From contig CM063285.1 in assembly GCA_032173965.1 (NCBI GenBank), forward strand, positions 26,261,660 to 26,325,659: a DNA stretch of 64,000 nt. The letters run 5' to 3'. Made by a program: the position numbers and the translations under genes. The DNA is from Sitta carolinensis. Taxonomy: Eukaryota; Chordata; Aves; Passeriformes; Sittidae. The first letter of the stretch is position 1. Every line of letters begins with the position of its first letter. This document shows, piece after piece, positions 38,771 to 51,557 of this stretch. The notes under the pieces were generated by a model, which saw nothing but the letters and a program-made list of their open reading frames with translations, ran no database searches and was not told where the DNA came from.

Positions 38771-41700
38771 TCACAGAAATTTTCAAGGAGGGGAAATTTA
38801 TTAGCTAGTCAACATTTTCCTTGAGGTTTCACTTCAAACATTTCCTCATAGTATGGAAACCAGGAAACCAGACACTTCTAAGCATTTAAAGGTAGAGGTA
38901 CTCTATTTAGTCTATCACTTAGAGGATGGTTTCACTTTGCTCTACAAAAATAAGAAGCAAAAACTTGTGGAGATTTTAAATTTGCAGACTAGTTATGGTT
39001 ATGTGCCAAGGTAAAGGCCAGGCAGAATATCTAATATGGATGAATTTTTACTCATAGATGTATCTAAAAGCGAGGTCTGGTATTCCAAAAATTATTAGCC
39101 TCTAACCTGCATTTTATTTTTTTTTTAATTATAGTTTGTGGTGATGGTGGTGACACATAAATTCATAATGCAGTATTAGTAAAAAAAAAAAAAAAGGTTC
39201 CAGTTCAGGAGCTGGCCTTCTCATTAGAGCATGAATATCCATGGAAACACCACATGTCATCAATTTTTTCTGTTCTTCTTCCTTCAGGCAAAACTTTGCA
39301 TTATCATCCAGATGAGTGTTTGGAAAGTTGTAATATGGATTTCATCTCAGTCTGATTGACTAAACCCCAGCTCATATGGTACTATTTCCTAGAGCCAGGA
39401 TTTAATCAGAATGACTTGATAAATGTCTACTTCAGAATTTTTTTCCCATGAGAAATGTTTTGCACTGATAACTAGACCATTTTATACGCATTTGCACAAC
39501 CAAATTAATTGTATTGATTAGCAACACTTAGTATCTATTCAAGCACCTATTTAAGTGGATGCTTAAATTCTCTAATTTTAAATCTTTTATGTCTGGATAC
39601 TCAAGTCAATATTCAAGCTTATTGGCAATGCATATAATTTTTGGCTACAGCTTAGAACACTGAACTATTTAAAGAGGTGTTACCTTTCAGGCTTGAGATC
39701 AGTATCACCAACTTTCTAATAAATATTCAACTATGGAGAGAGAGAGAGCATTTTCTCAAACCTGCTGGGCTCCTGTAGTGCAGAATGTTTCACATAAATA
39801 TGGCTGAATGAACTAAAATTTTGTCATGCTGAATATTATCGAGAAATTCAATTTCTGAACTATAACTTTTCTAGCTTTTTTGCTTCATTTATTCCATCAA
39901 TTAGCAGAAATATTTGAATATGTCAGTTTCAGTAAATTCAATGCATAAGACAAATGTAAATTAAGTTAAATATGGCAATGAGACCCTAAACCTTGGACTT
40001 CATTATCTGTGTCTGTTTTATTGGTGACTCTAAGCCATGAATAAACAGGTTCAAAAACTGAAACCAAACTGGTATGGATCAAGCGTTATCTTTGCTGCTG
40101 GCATGAATCAAAACACTTTTGGAGGCAATTTACAATGGCAACAAATGAAACAGAATTTGCAAAGCTTCAAAAATTTGTGTTCACCCACTAAATTGCTGAC
40201 AAAAATTGAATTCTAAATTAAATAAATTAAATTGTATAACTGCATGAAAGTTTGTTAGAAAACTTTAATGTGACTGTACAAGTTACATTAATTGCCTTTT
40301 TACTTACATTGTGTTTATTTATTTCTACAAAACACCATGTACCAAAACTTAATTAATGATTTCACTTTTCTGTTAGTAAAATCTGAGTATTTTGATGCTG
40401 CAAGATGAACCTTCGTCCTTCAGAACAGATCCTATCATAGGTACCTCTGACCTTTATATGTGTATAGAGAACAACAGTGAAAAAAGCATGCTAATCATGT
40501 AAAATCTGTCCCTGTAGTATTCAACTGATAAATAACATTAAGAAAAATATGAAGCTGTGTCTTATATCCTTTCTTTCATCTACCTCATGAAAACTCCATG
40601 AAAAGGAGCTCCAATCCTTAAGCTAAAGTCTCTCTGAATGTGTCATCTTTGTCTTTACTTTCATAAATGAAGCAGAGTTCATTGTCTTCTTCCAAAATAT
40701 AACAGGTCACAGTAGCACCTTGTTAAAATGTGACCACTGAGGAAGAAGGCAAGTCAGACCCACTTGCCTCATTGGACACATAGGACACAAAAAGCAAACC
40801 TTTATGCCCCAGAGGACTTTAATACAGAAGCAACCCTGGGGTGTTCTGGATGCAGTAATACAACACGCTCACAAGCATTTTTGTAGAAATTTTATCACCA
40901 CGAAGCAAGCAAAGAATTCTGACTTCATTGAAGATAAAGGAAGAAAAGGAAGAAATGCCAATTTCTTCAGGGCACTTGGATGATGTTACTGTGACACAGA
41001 TAGGAACACACAGCAACACACACAACAGGTGTTCAGGCAGAGAAGAAGAAAGGAAGTCTCTAGTTTATTGTTGACCTCGTATCTATAAGTTTCTGGACAG
41101 TGACCAGAGATTGGACAGTAAAGTTCCCACCTCTCCATCTCCACTGGTCACTTGAGAAGTCCCTCAGGTTATATCTTTTACAAAGGAATGCAAACATGAT
41201 TCTTGTTTATCTTACAATTCATGAGAACTGACTCCATTATACTAAAACAAATCAGAAGGCTTATTTTCAGGGACAACAGGATGGGACAGAAGAAATTTAG
41301 CTTCTGAAATAACTTTTCTCTTTTCACACAAAATCATGACTGCACCACAAATGTCTAGTGACAGCAGACACTTTGGAAAGGAGCCCAGTCCCTTCAGTGA
41401 ACTTTGGTGCAGCTTATCCAATATGAAACTGCTGTTACTCAACTGAGGGCAGTTAAAGACAGGAACACATCACTCCCAACTCAAAGAAGTGTTGGTCTGA
41501 GCTAGCACTCTCCTCCTTCCAGAATGGATTCAACTCTATTCTGCATGAGCATCAACAGAGGTCTGGGATGTCTTCAGGGTGTAAAGAGTCCTGTTGTCTG
41601 CAAAGATATTTAAACTGGAATTTAATGTACACCATATGAAGCTTTGCAAAAGCTCCTTCACTACTCCTCATTCAATGCATGGATATTTTTACACACTAAA

Positions 41701-44700
41701 ATATACTGAGGAGAAATATTCCATCTTGCGTGATCCTGGAGTAAATCATATTGTCTTTATCTTTGAGGTATATCTGTCAATTTATAATTGTGTGGGGCCT
41801 AGCCTATAATAGCTTGTTTTACTGCAGAAGAAACACATTTCAATCCTATATTCTCTATTGAGCAGGCTTGCTATTAAATTAAGTGTCAAAAAGGAAACAG
41901 AACATGAAAACAAGTGGATCTTGCAACAGCAAAGGAAATTACTGCTTCCTGCTGTTGGGCTGCAGACCCAAAGCAAATGTTTAGAATCTTTGTTGCCTTT
42001 GTTAATTCAGATGATTATGTCACCACTTTTAGATTTCGTTATCACTTGGGTAATCTCTTGCTTTTGTAGCTTGTTTCCATTTCTTCCATCATAATAAATT
42101 ATTAAAAATCCCCTCTGTGTCTTCATTAAATGGCTTCTATTTGAACTGGCCTCTGTAGGTTAATGAGGGCTCTAAATACACTTCAAATGGACCTAGAGTT
42201 CATAGGCTGTTGATTTATTATTTTCTTGTGACAGAACACTACACTAAAAGCTATTTCCATTCATTTATGTGATGTACTATGTTCATGATAATTATGCAAA
42301 ATGCGGCAAGATGTAGTCTCTGAAGTTACAGATATTTCTTCATTTCCAAGTATGCACAAATGTGCACATGTATTAGGAACACTATGGGATTCATTTTTAT
42401 GGTCTTAGGATCATGAGGTATAGTGGTGAAACAGCTTACAATCTCCTAAGCTATTATTTCCATCAGAGATAATGGCTTGTGATCATGGAAACTCTTGGGA
42501 TAAAACTGAATATGGAAGTGAAATTTAAATTGTGCCAGGATGACAAATATTGAATCTCGAGGTTTGTACATCTTCCATATAGTACACAAAAAGATTATTA
42601 AGTAATCCAACAGTGAATAAAGTAGAAGACTACCAAAACTTCTATCTGTATCAATAGTTTAAGGCAGAATCACTCAATTACATATTCATATATTTTAATA
42701 TTTATATCGGACTCATTCTGAAAATAGCATGTGTGAAACATTTCCCTCTAAAAGTATGACACATTTCAGAAGTTAGATTGAAAGAGAAATTTTCTGCAAT
42801 CTTAAGTAATTAATTATATTATGTTATTGTTTTAATAGAATTTATCTACATTTATGAACCCCACTCTTTATATTTTAGAGGGCATTTGGATTTCACAATA
42901 TTAACCTTCCTTATCTTGAACAAAACTTATATAATGTGTGACTATATACATATATCTTCTCGAGCCACTCATCTTCCTTCCTTTCTAAATTCTTCTAGAA
43001 AATTTCCTATGACAAAACCCACATTTGCAGCAACTTCAAGACAATATGGACAGTCCTTGTTAAGACTCTTCATGTCCTATATGAGTCAGATTTGTGATTT
43101 GTTGATTGTCTAACCTTTAGCTCTAGTTCTGTAGGTCATCTATATCTGTTCATATTGTCTCATACCCTTTCAGTAACCAAAGGGACTAGCATTCTGACAA
43201 AACAAGTCAAAATTAGGTCATTGAGAGGTCATTGACGTAAAATGGAAATATTTTAAGTTTCTGATATATATTTTCAGGGGAATCACTGTATTCTTGCATT
43301 CTTGAAGTATATCTAAAAGATTTTGATATCATAACTGCTGCTATGTGTTCACACAGTTGGGAACTATTATTTTCCTTAATTTGGTGGGAAGTAATTAGTG
43401 TTTTAGCAGCTACCAGTGTCCCAGTCTTGGTGATTACTGTACTTAAATCCACAGGATGAACTCCTTCTTCATGTGTGTAGTGATCACCTCATATAAAACT
43501 TTTATCAAAATCCATTCAAACAAATACATTTTGCTTTTGTTTTATAACAACCTATTATAATCCAGAATAAACTTGCATCTTGGACCATAGCCAAAGATAT
43601 ACAAAACAGAACTTGAAAGAAAGAGTGATCTTCAAGCAGATTAAAGATTTCTATGGTTGGTGCAGATTCTTTAGCCAGGACTCTCCATATCACAAAATGT
43701 GAAAATTGTTTAGATTCTAAAAACTGTGTTTGGTCAGAATTTCCATCATTCAGGTCTAATTTCTCTCCTTGGCTCAGCCAAAATTGCTTGGAAAATCCTA
43801 GGAAGACTTCAGCCCCTGCATTTCAGACATATCTTGTTAGCACTTTTTCCAGTGTCAAAAGGATCTGTCTGAAAACAGTCAATGCTGTTATTAGCCCCAA
43901 GCAGAATTTTATCCAATTGTTGCTTATCTCTAATTTGTGTTTTGCTGAGAAGGGGATGATAAAGGTTTTGATTAATTGGGTTCACGCTTAGATAGGGGAC
44001 TGTTTTCTGCTCTTTACTGTTTACAGGTAATGGTATAGCTGCTGCCACTACAGATTAATTGTAATCCACTGACAAAATTCCCTTTTCCTCCACAGCTCAA
44101 CTGCTTGGCTACTTTTAGGACAATATGCTTTTGGTAATATTTCCTGCATGTTGCCATTTTGTAGAATTATTCCTGTAATCTAAAGAACTTTATGTTCACC
44201 ATGTGTTTAAAATTTCTCTATTTTTTCTCTATGTTGGAGTTCTCAGATTCTCAGTTAATTTAAGAATATGATTATGGGGAAAAGAAGTTCATCTTATATA
44301 TAAAAAATAAAGCCAAGATTTTATTGTTAGCATAATTAAAACTTTCACTGTGTAGTTAAAGAATTGTTATTATCTAAATCTGATTATTACAGTAAAATAA
44401 AAAATAATAATGCATTTAGACTATTTGGCTACATAAAAGGTTAAAATGCTATAAATAATGCAATCAAAATTGCAACACATCTGCCGTTGTTAGCCAGGAG
44501 AAATACTATGTTCTGGTTCATGATTTTTCCACTTATTTTTTGTTTTTCCCATTTCAACTTTGTTTCTTTTGTATGTTTGCTAGCATCCAAACTACTCTTT
44601 CTTCACTGGTCCACAGGTCCAGACTACATTGAAATTTACTATATATGGTACACTTCCATGTTTTTTAAACATTATTTCTTTATTCTATTTCTCACTCCTA

Positions 44701-47700
44701 GAACCAGCTGTGTCCAGATCTATTCTTCTCTTGTGTGGGTTTTTTTTTCACTTACTGCTAATGAGTCCAGAGGTCTCCAGTGTCAAGCCTATGTCCCATC
44801 TCTTATCACCTCACACCTTTACTCAAACACACCATACCCTCAGTCTTCTCAAGGCTCCCAGCAACATGCATCTCTACACTCCACCACTGTGAGTGGTAAA
44901 GTTACCATTTTACCTATAACAACATTTTGTTACTGCTATGTGAATTAAACTGTGGCTGTTAGCTACACGACTAAACAAAAGTAAATTAGAAATTGACACC
45001 TGGTCAGTTGGAGAAATTGGTGTTACAACTAAGCCGAGTAAAATGAAGTGGGCAAGTCAAAAGAAGCTCAGATAGAGTAACACTGATGAAAACCAGAACT
45101 CTTTTCCTTCTCAGAATTTCCTTGTTCATTATCCTCCACCCTGGTTCTCTGTAGTAAGTTTGCAGTGTCTGCAAAAGACCTTGATTCTACACCTAGTGAA
45201 ATCCAACAGGACATTTTTATTTGTCCTTTCTCCCTCTTAACAGAGAAGTAAATAAAATGGCTCCCAAAAAGATCGTGAGAGTCAATGCTGCAGAGCAACT
45301 GTACCCCTTCATCCCAAAGACATACATTAAGCATGCATGATATGTATTTAATCTGGCATTAGTGTTCAGGTTCTGCTCAGACTAACAATTAACACCAGTC
45401 TAAACCCTTACAAAATTCTAAGCACTCTTCTCCAGTTTCCTTACCAGGTATATATGTACCAATATTAAATATTATAGGGTCAGTGGCAAAAAATTTTAGA
45501 ATCAAGCATAGATTTTTTTACTTCTTTATGATACATGATATCACAGCAACTGACCACACCAGACATTTTGAAATATTTAATACCAAAATTTGTCTATGAT
45601 TTTACCTTCTCATTCTCCTATATTTGTTAATCTTTTGAAATGTAAATCAACATCTGAAGATTGATGTGACATTATCATACCTCAGTACTTTTTTTTTCCC
45701 TAATATATATCAAGATCAAAACATTAAAATGTTTGAATTACAGGACTAATTTAATCAGTCTTTGGAAAAATGTAAAACTGTCCACCAAACCTAGCTAATA
45801 ATATGGTCTCTTGAAAAAAATAAACATTAAAAACCCCATATTAGACAATGAACAGTGTACTTATTTTATTGAACTTATAGTTGGAAAATTAAAAGCAGGA
45901 ATCTTAATAAATGTCATATATTAAAACATGTAAAAAGCATTTTCCCTTATCTTTTGTGTAAATGCAACCTTTATGAATAGGGATACTAGAATTTTACTAA
46001 ACTCAGAATCATGTGATTTTAAACCAGAATTACTGGCATAAAGTTGTGTTTTAAATTACATATTTTAAACTCAAAATTTATGGCAAGCTATAGCCCAAAG
46101 AATTATTACTGCTCTATTAAAAAACTGGCTGTATTTTATTGGCTCTGCCTTCTTGTTTACAGTAAAGATCAGGAAAACTGCACAAAGACATTTCTGTATT
46201 TGCAATAGATAAGATGAAATTTTTAATATCTCTTTAACATTTGGATGTAAAGGAATGTAATGCAGGGGACTCTTTACATTAGTATTTGAAATGTTATTAA
46301 CAAGTTCAATTGTATATTCAGATATGAGCAAAGCTGTTTCATACATCAGGACAATCACATTCTTCTGTTTAAATTTTCCAGCTTGCTCCATGGCTTGATA
46401 ATTTCTCAGCTTTTTAAATACTAGAGAGATTAGATTGGTCGAGAATTGAGGAGAAATATTTGACAAATTTTATACATATATTGTTACAATTAATTATTGT
46501 AGATAAATTTAGTCTTACAACATCTTTTTCAGTCAAATAATTTGAAATATTTTGGGGAGGTTTGTTGCATTATACTTGGACCTGTAAGAGAGCCTACTTG
46601 ACAGATACATTATCACTAATCATAAGATTAGCTTGTCTTTTCCAACTAATTTACAGCACAAAATAGATCTTATCCTATAATAATAGATATTTCTAGTCCA
46701 AACATATTTTGATTTCAAAGATATAAAAAAAAAAAAAAGTTTTAGGAAAACTGCTTTGAAAAAGGATTTATCCTATTTGTTTGTGGTTCATGACTAAACC
46801 ACTTGAAATGTTTCTAATGCTATATTAGAAGCTATTTTTCATTTCCCTTAAGGAAACAAGACCATAATACACCTCAGTGGTGCAAGGTGGAAATGAAATA
46901 TTAGTGATAGGAAATTGAGTAAAGCACTACAAACAGCTCTTGTGGCTGATCAAAAAGCTTCTATTTTATTTTCGAATTATTACAGTGAAATAGAAGATAC
47001 AGACTGGATTTCAGATGCACAGGTTTTTCTTTTTAATTCATGCTCTGTAACAAAAGGAAGGTAGTGATACTGTCTGATATAATTGACAGATATCTATAGA
47101 ATATAGTGAGGTAGGAGCAATCTGTTAGACTCTTACAGATTGTCTGGGTTTTCAAAACAGAGAAGATACTAGTAAACCTCAAAGTTTATCTAGCCTTTCA
47201 TTTTCATCCCTCATCCCTAATTTGGTGAAAACCATGGAATACAGACTTGGGCATTTTGTGAGCAGCAGCAAGCAGTGGTACAGGGTGAGTGGAGTGATAT
47301 TGGGCAAAAGAGGTTGCAAACTCATGGACAATCACCTGCTATTTACTTTCCTAGCTCATCTCTGCACCTGTTAATTCTTCCTGAAAATACACACTTAAAA
47401 GCCCTTATCTTGCTGGAGTGCATATTTAGTGCAGTTTTGAAACAAAAACTGTTATGCTTAAAATAAAATAAGTGAAAATCCATCACAATTCAACATTTGC
47501 AATCTAATTGCAACCTGTGAATATTTAAAAGGAACGTTTGAAAAGTGCTTAGTCTCTGATTGGACCCTCCAAACTTTAATACAGATTTCTTCCCTGATTA
47601 CTTTTTGTCTCATTAATGAGTATATATTTTTTCCTGTATACTTTTTATTCTGTTTACATTACTTTTCACTGCAGTTTAATATTGGAACCTTCACATTTTA

Positions 47701-49666
47701 TAGCCCCATAAACTTATAAAGGCTATAGCAATTTCTAGCATAATATTTTCTATGGAAATTATGAAGATTTTCCATTAAATAAGCCTTCCAAAAAAAGCCT
47801 ATAGTGCTGCTCTGCACAGACAGTAATAATGGCAATAATATTTATTTAGCACCTATCATCTAAGATTGGCAAATATTTTGCATGAAGTCACAGGTCTATG
47901 TTTGCTTTTGAGTATGCCACTGCATTTTGTCTCAGCAGTAAAAAGAAGACAAATCAGAGTATTGCTTTTATAGATTCTCTACCTGTTGTGAGAATGTAAA
48001 TTTTAACCCATTTGCCAAAATTTGAACATCAGTCATATCAGGCTAAATATTTTAAAAAAATTAAAATATTGGGGTGGCACTACATACTGTCACATAGTGA
48101 CACATCACCCATTACCTACAGTTCTTTGGGGATGCACATGCATTTTTTCCCCAATTATTTGAGTCTTCATTTTGCTTTAAGGGAAAATAATATTTTTTTT
48201 TGCTTTTCTGAGGGGAAAATTAAATTGAAAGAATTAAGACAATTATGCAGGTATGTATCAACAGTGAGGGTGGGTTTGCTATAAAATATACTGTTCCAAA
48301 TTAATAATTTTTCCTTTTAATTATTTGATCAGTATTTTTAGAGTATAAATCATTTAACTTTGGTATATATTTCAAAGGTGTATATCTACACAGTTTGGTA
48401 TCAATACACATGTTTTTCTGCATACAGCAGGGAACTTGAAATAATTTGAATATGAGAAAAAAAATAAACACAAAAATAGTCTATTTCTTCTTAGAATGGC
48501 TATCCTAATTTTCTTCACAGATTGTTATTAGTAAATTTTTTTTCTCTTCCATTCAAGTAAAAAATTATTCACTTGCCGAGAAAACCCAATATGACCATGT
48601 TTTTTCATGGTATTTTGGAATGCTTTATCAAAAGAGGTTATATTTAATCTAATAAGCAACAATGTTCAATTTTCTAAAGACACGGATTTGGACCAAAACC
48701 TCATGCAGTATTTGTAATTTCTCTTGAAAGCTCAAGTGAATTTGAAAATTCACAAGATAGCTCAAGTTTATCCTGCAAGCCAAAAGCTGTAGATCTCTTA
48801 AACATACCAAGAAATGTGGTTGCTGATTTGAATAGCAAGAATTTAATCCTTTTGCAGTGCACAAACAGGAATGCAGTGTTAAAGTATCAGGAAGAAACAC
48901 TTCAAGGTGTTGCAGTATTAACAATGTCCATGGAAATGTCACCCTTCTAGAATTTAACTTTGAAAATTAGAAATTATAGTCTCTTCTGTGAAAGAAAGAA
49001 CTGTGTTATGAGATTGTTATTTTATATTCTTAACATAGGTAAATGACAAATAAAATGAAACCCCAATATTGATTGATTGGTTCTGTCCCAAGTATATATG
49101 AATTTTCCCATCTCATTTAGTGTCTTATTACAGAATTGTACAGAAGTTCTTTCAAAAGCATTTTTACTGCAGAGTTATTGTGTGAATATTCAGTTTATTT
49201 CACTTAATGTCAGGACAATTTTGGTTTTTTACCAAAAAAGGTAAAGATATGACATGGACTCAATAATTAGTGTCATCTCTTCACCATAGCTTTCAAGATC
49301 ATTTTCCTATTTACCTGAAATATTACTGCCTCACCTTTTTGTCTCTGGTTGCTTGTCTGTTTTCCCACCACTGTGTCAGAGCCCAGTAAACATGGCAGTG
49401 CCGTGATCTGTGTTGGCTTGGTACCAAGTTAGCACCACAGAATTCAAGCCTGTCTGAACCTCCCTGAAAACAATTTTAGTTTGCAACACCGATTATCCAA
49501 TGACCTATTGTCTACTCTGATTTAGATTTTTCTTTATTTGGTATAATATGCACCTATTGTTATGTATACCAATACAGTAATAAGAAGTTACTGGATGGAA
49601 TGAAACACCTATAGCCCTAATATAAAATGCATGTAGAAAAATGTATGCATGGCAAGATAAAAGAAG

Positions 49667-49699
49667 CCTCTACTATCATGTGCAGTATGATAATAGAGG
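49667..49699. repeat. Imperfect hairpin, 13-bp arms
   Basis: Arm CCTCTACTATCAT pairs with ATGATAATAGAGG with one C-A mismatch around a 7-base loop. A few more wobble or interrupted pairs extend the stem outward. It is shorter than a typical microRNA precursor, so no RNA gene is claimed. Confidence 0.6.
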
Positions 49700-50280
49700 T
49701 TACAGGTCTATAAATAGCTCAGCCATGGTCATAAAATCACTTCAGCTTTCAGAGCTTTGCAAAATCAGTGTTCAGGCTAATTAAAAGAACAAAGAACAAG
49801 TATTCAACTCATGTAATATACACCTTATATAGTAAATAGAGACATAATGTGGATTTGTGGGAAAAGGAGGAAAAAAGCAAAGCATAATAGTATAAAGCAT
49901 AATAGAAAAAAGTATCAAAATCATGAAAATAACCCCTAGGATTGGGGAAAAAATATTGTAAACATTAATGATTTGTTAGAAAACTTACTCAGCTCAGTGA
50001 AGAACTTGGGATGCTGAAGACTTGCCCTAAACTTCTCTCCTCATAGTGAAGGTGCTGAGTTTAGGACCCAGTAGGGCAGTAAGTTGATTCCACAAAGAAA
50101 CGGGTGGGTAACATAATTCTTCCATTAAACTGGTAAAACTTTAACTGAAGTAACAGCAAATCATTGGGTTTACATATAAGGTGTGTTTCTCTGGTTCTGA
50201 TTGTAAGATAATATGGTTCTGATTGTAAAAAACAATGACAATCTACAATTTATGTGCAACTAATTGTTAATACCATTCAG

Positions 50281-50334
50281 TGCAGTATTTTTACCCTTCA
50301 TTTTCATTGCAGTATTTTTACCCTTCATTTTCCC
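50281..50334. repeat. Two-copy 27-bp tandem duplication
   Basis: The unit beginning TGCAGTATTTTTACCCTTCA is repeated head to tail at 50281 and 50308, nearly identical over its whole length. The close match suggests a recent local duplication. Just upstream, GGTTCTGATTGTAA is also present twice (about 50190 and 50214). Confidence 0.9.
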
Positions 50335-51128
50335 CTACTGTTCTTTTTCCTGTTCTCCTGTGGGGTTTTTTGCCTTTGTCACTCAACCAGTTTATCACAT
50401 CCATCTACTTTTCAAATTTAAGCTTGGACCACAAAACTCCGAATGTACACTTCCTCAAGTGTTTATTATCTGCTCACTAACCTTTCTTCCATAAAATCCT
50501 TCCTTACAAGCCATAGAAGGTACAAAAGAATTGTGTGAGTCAGGAAAAAGTGGGATTCTCTGATCTGGTTTTGTTTTTTAATTGCAAATAAATTGGATTT
50601 AAAAATGTTTTTAATGCTTTTCTGCCATCTGGATTGCCCACCAGCTGTATTAATCATGAGAAAGGATGATGCTTGTCAATGGTTCCTTCCAAAATCTGCC
50701 ATGAATGTGCAATAAAGATATGGCATCCTTCTACATGCTTTTGTACCTGTGGACTGGGTTTCCCAGGCTGGCAGCCTGTGTTCTCCATTACATTGACTTG
50801 CAAACTACTATACTTTTGACATTTCTATAATTACAAGGGTGTTTTTCAGGAAAAGCATTTCAAATACATATAGAAATAAAGCTGGAAATCGATTTACCTT
50901 TGCAAATCTACCTATTACATTATAAGCTTTTCAATACAGGAGTAAATCTGCATTATTGTGCACCTGTATGAAGACATAATCCTGATAAAAGCCTCTATTC
51001 TCTGCAGTCGATAATAATTCAAGGTTATAAGAACCAAACAGTTTTTTCTCTTTTATAGGGGCTTCTTTTTTTTTAATAATATGAATAATTTAAAAAAAAA
51101 AAATTAAAGAATGACACCACCCCCACCC

Positions 51129-51173
51129 CAAAAACAAAAACAAAAACAAAAACAAAACAACAACAAAAAAAAA
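51129..51173. repeat. (CAAAAA)n simple repeat
   Basis: Four CAAAAA units grading into CAACAA and A9, preceded by a C-rich CACCCCCACCCC stretch. Simple repeat without recognised retroposon body. Confidence 0.9.
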
Positions 51174-51410
51174 TCAGGGGTACAGAAAGTGAATACGTGA
51201 ATAAGAGCAAATTTAAATTTATGGCATCATTATGCATTGGATTTTTGATGGCTAAATGCTGGTTGATCTGCTTGTCCATTTTCAATGACTTTGCTCTCTA
51301 TTACATTTATTTGCTTTTGTCTTACGAATAACTGTCTATTGCTCATAAAAATTTAGATTTAACAAAGTTTAATGAACCTATAATTTAAACAGGGGTACAT
51401 TTTTCTGTAA

Positions 51411-51557
51411 GGCTGCAGGCTACTGGCTAGACGAGCCTATAGACTAGCAGCCACATTTTTTGTGGAATGTCTACGCACTTCATTACGCAGCTATTACCTT
51501 TGATTTACGTTTGTTCAGGCATGAAGCAGTTCCCGTTACATTTCTTTATATCTCTGC
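51411..51557. other. CpG-enriched patch with a nested stem, possible conserved noncoding element
   Basis: Six CpG dinucleotides (51432, 51474, 51486, 51508, 51534, 51557) fall within 126 bases in a window that is otherwise very CpG-poor. The left edge has an outer stem GGCTGC/GCAGCC (51411-51416, 51447-51452) around an inner GGCT-AGACG-AGCC hairpin. Retained CpGs outside repeats can mark an unmethylated or constrained regulatory element. No transposon signature is seen. The regulatory reading is inference. Confidence 0.3.

Noticed and set aside
44487..44948. 153-codon plus-strand open frame rich in Phe, Leu and Ser
   Set aside because: The DNA here is pyrimidine-rich, which yields long hydrophobic frames by chance. 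No family match, no splice context, and a second overlapping frame is open as well.
46071..46466. 131-codon minus-strand open frame
   Set aside because: AT-rich composition (Ile, Lys, Asn) and no recognisable motif; compatible with a chance run without stops.
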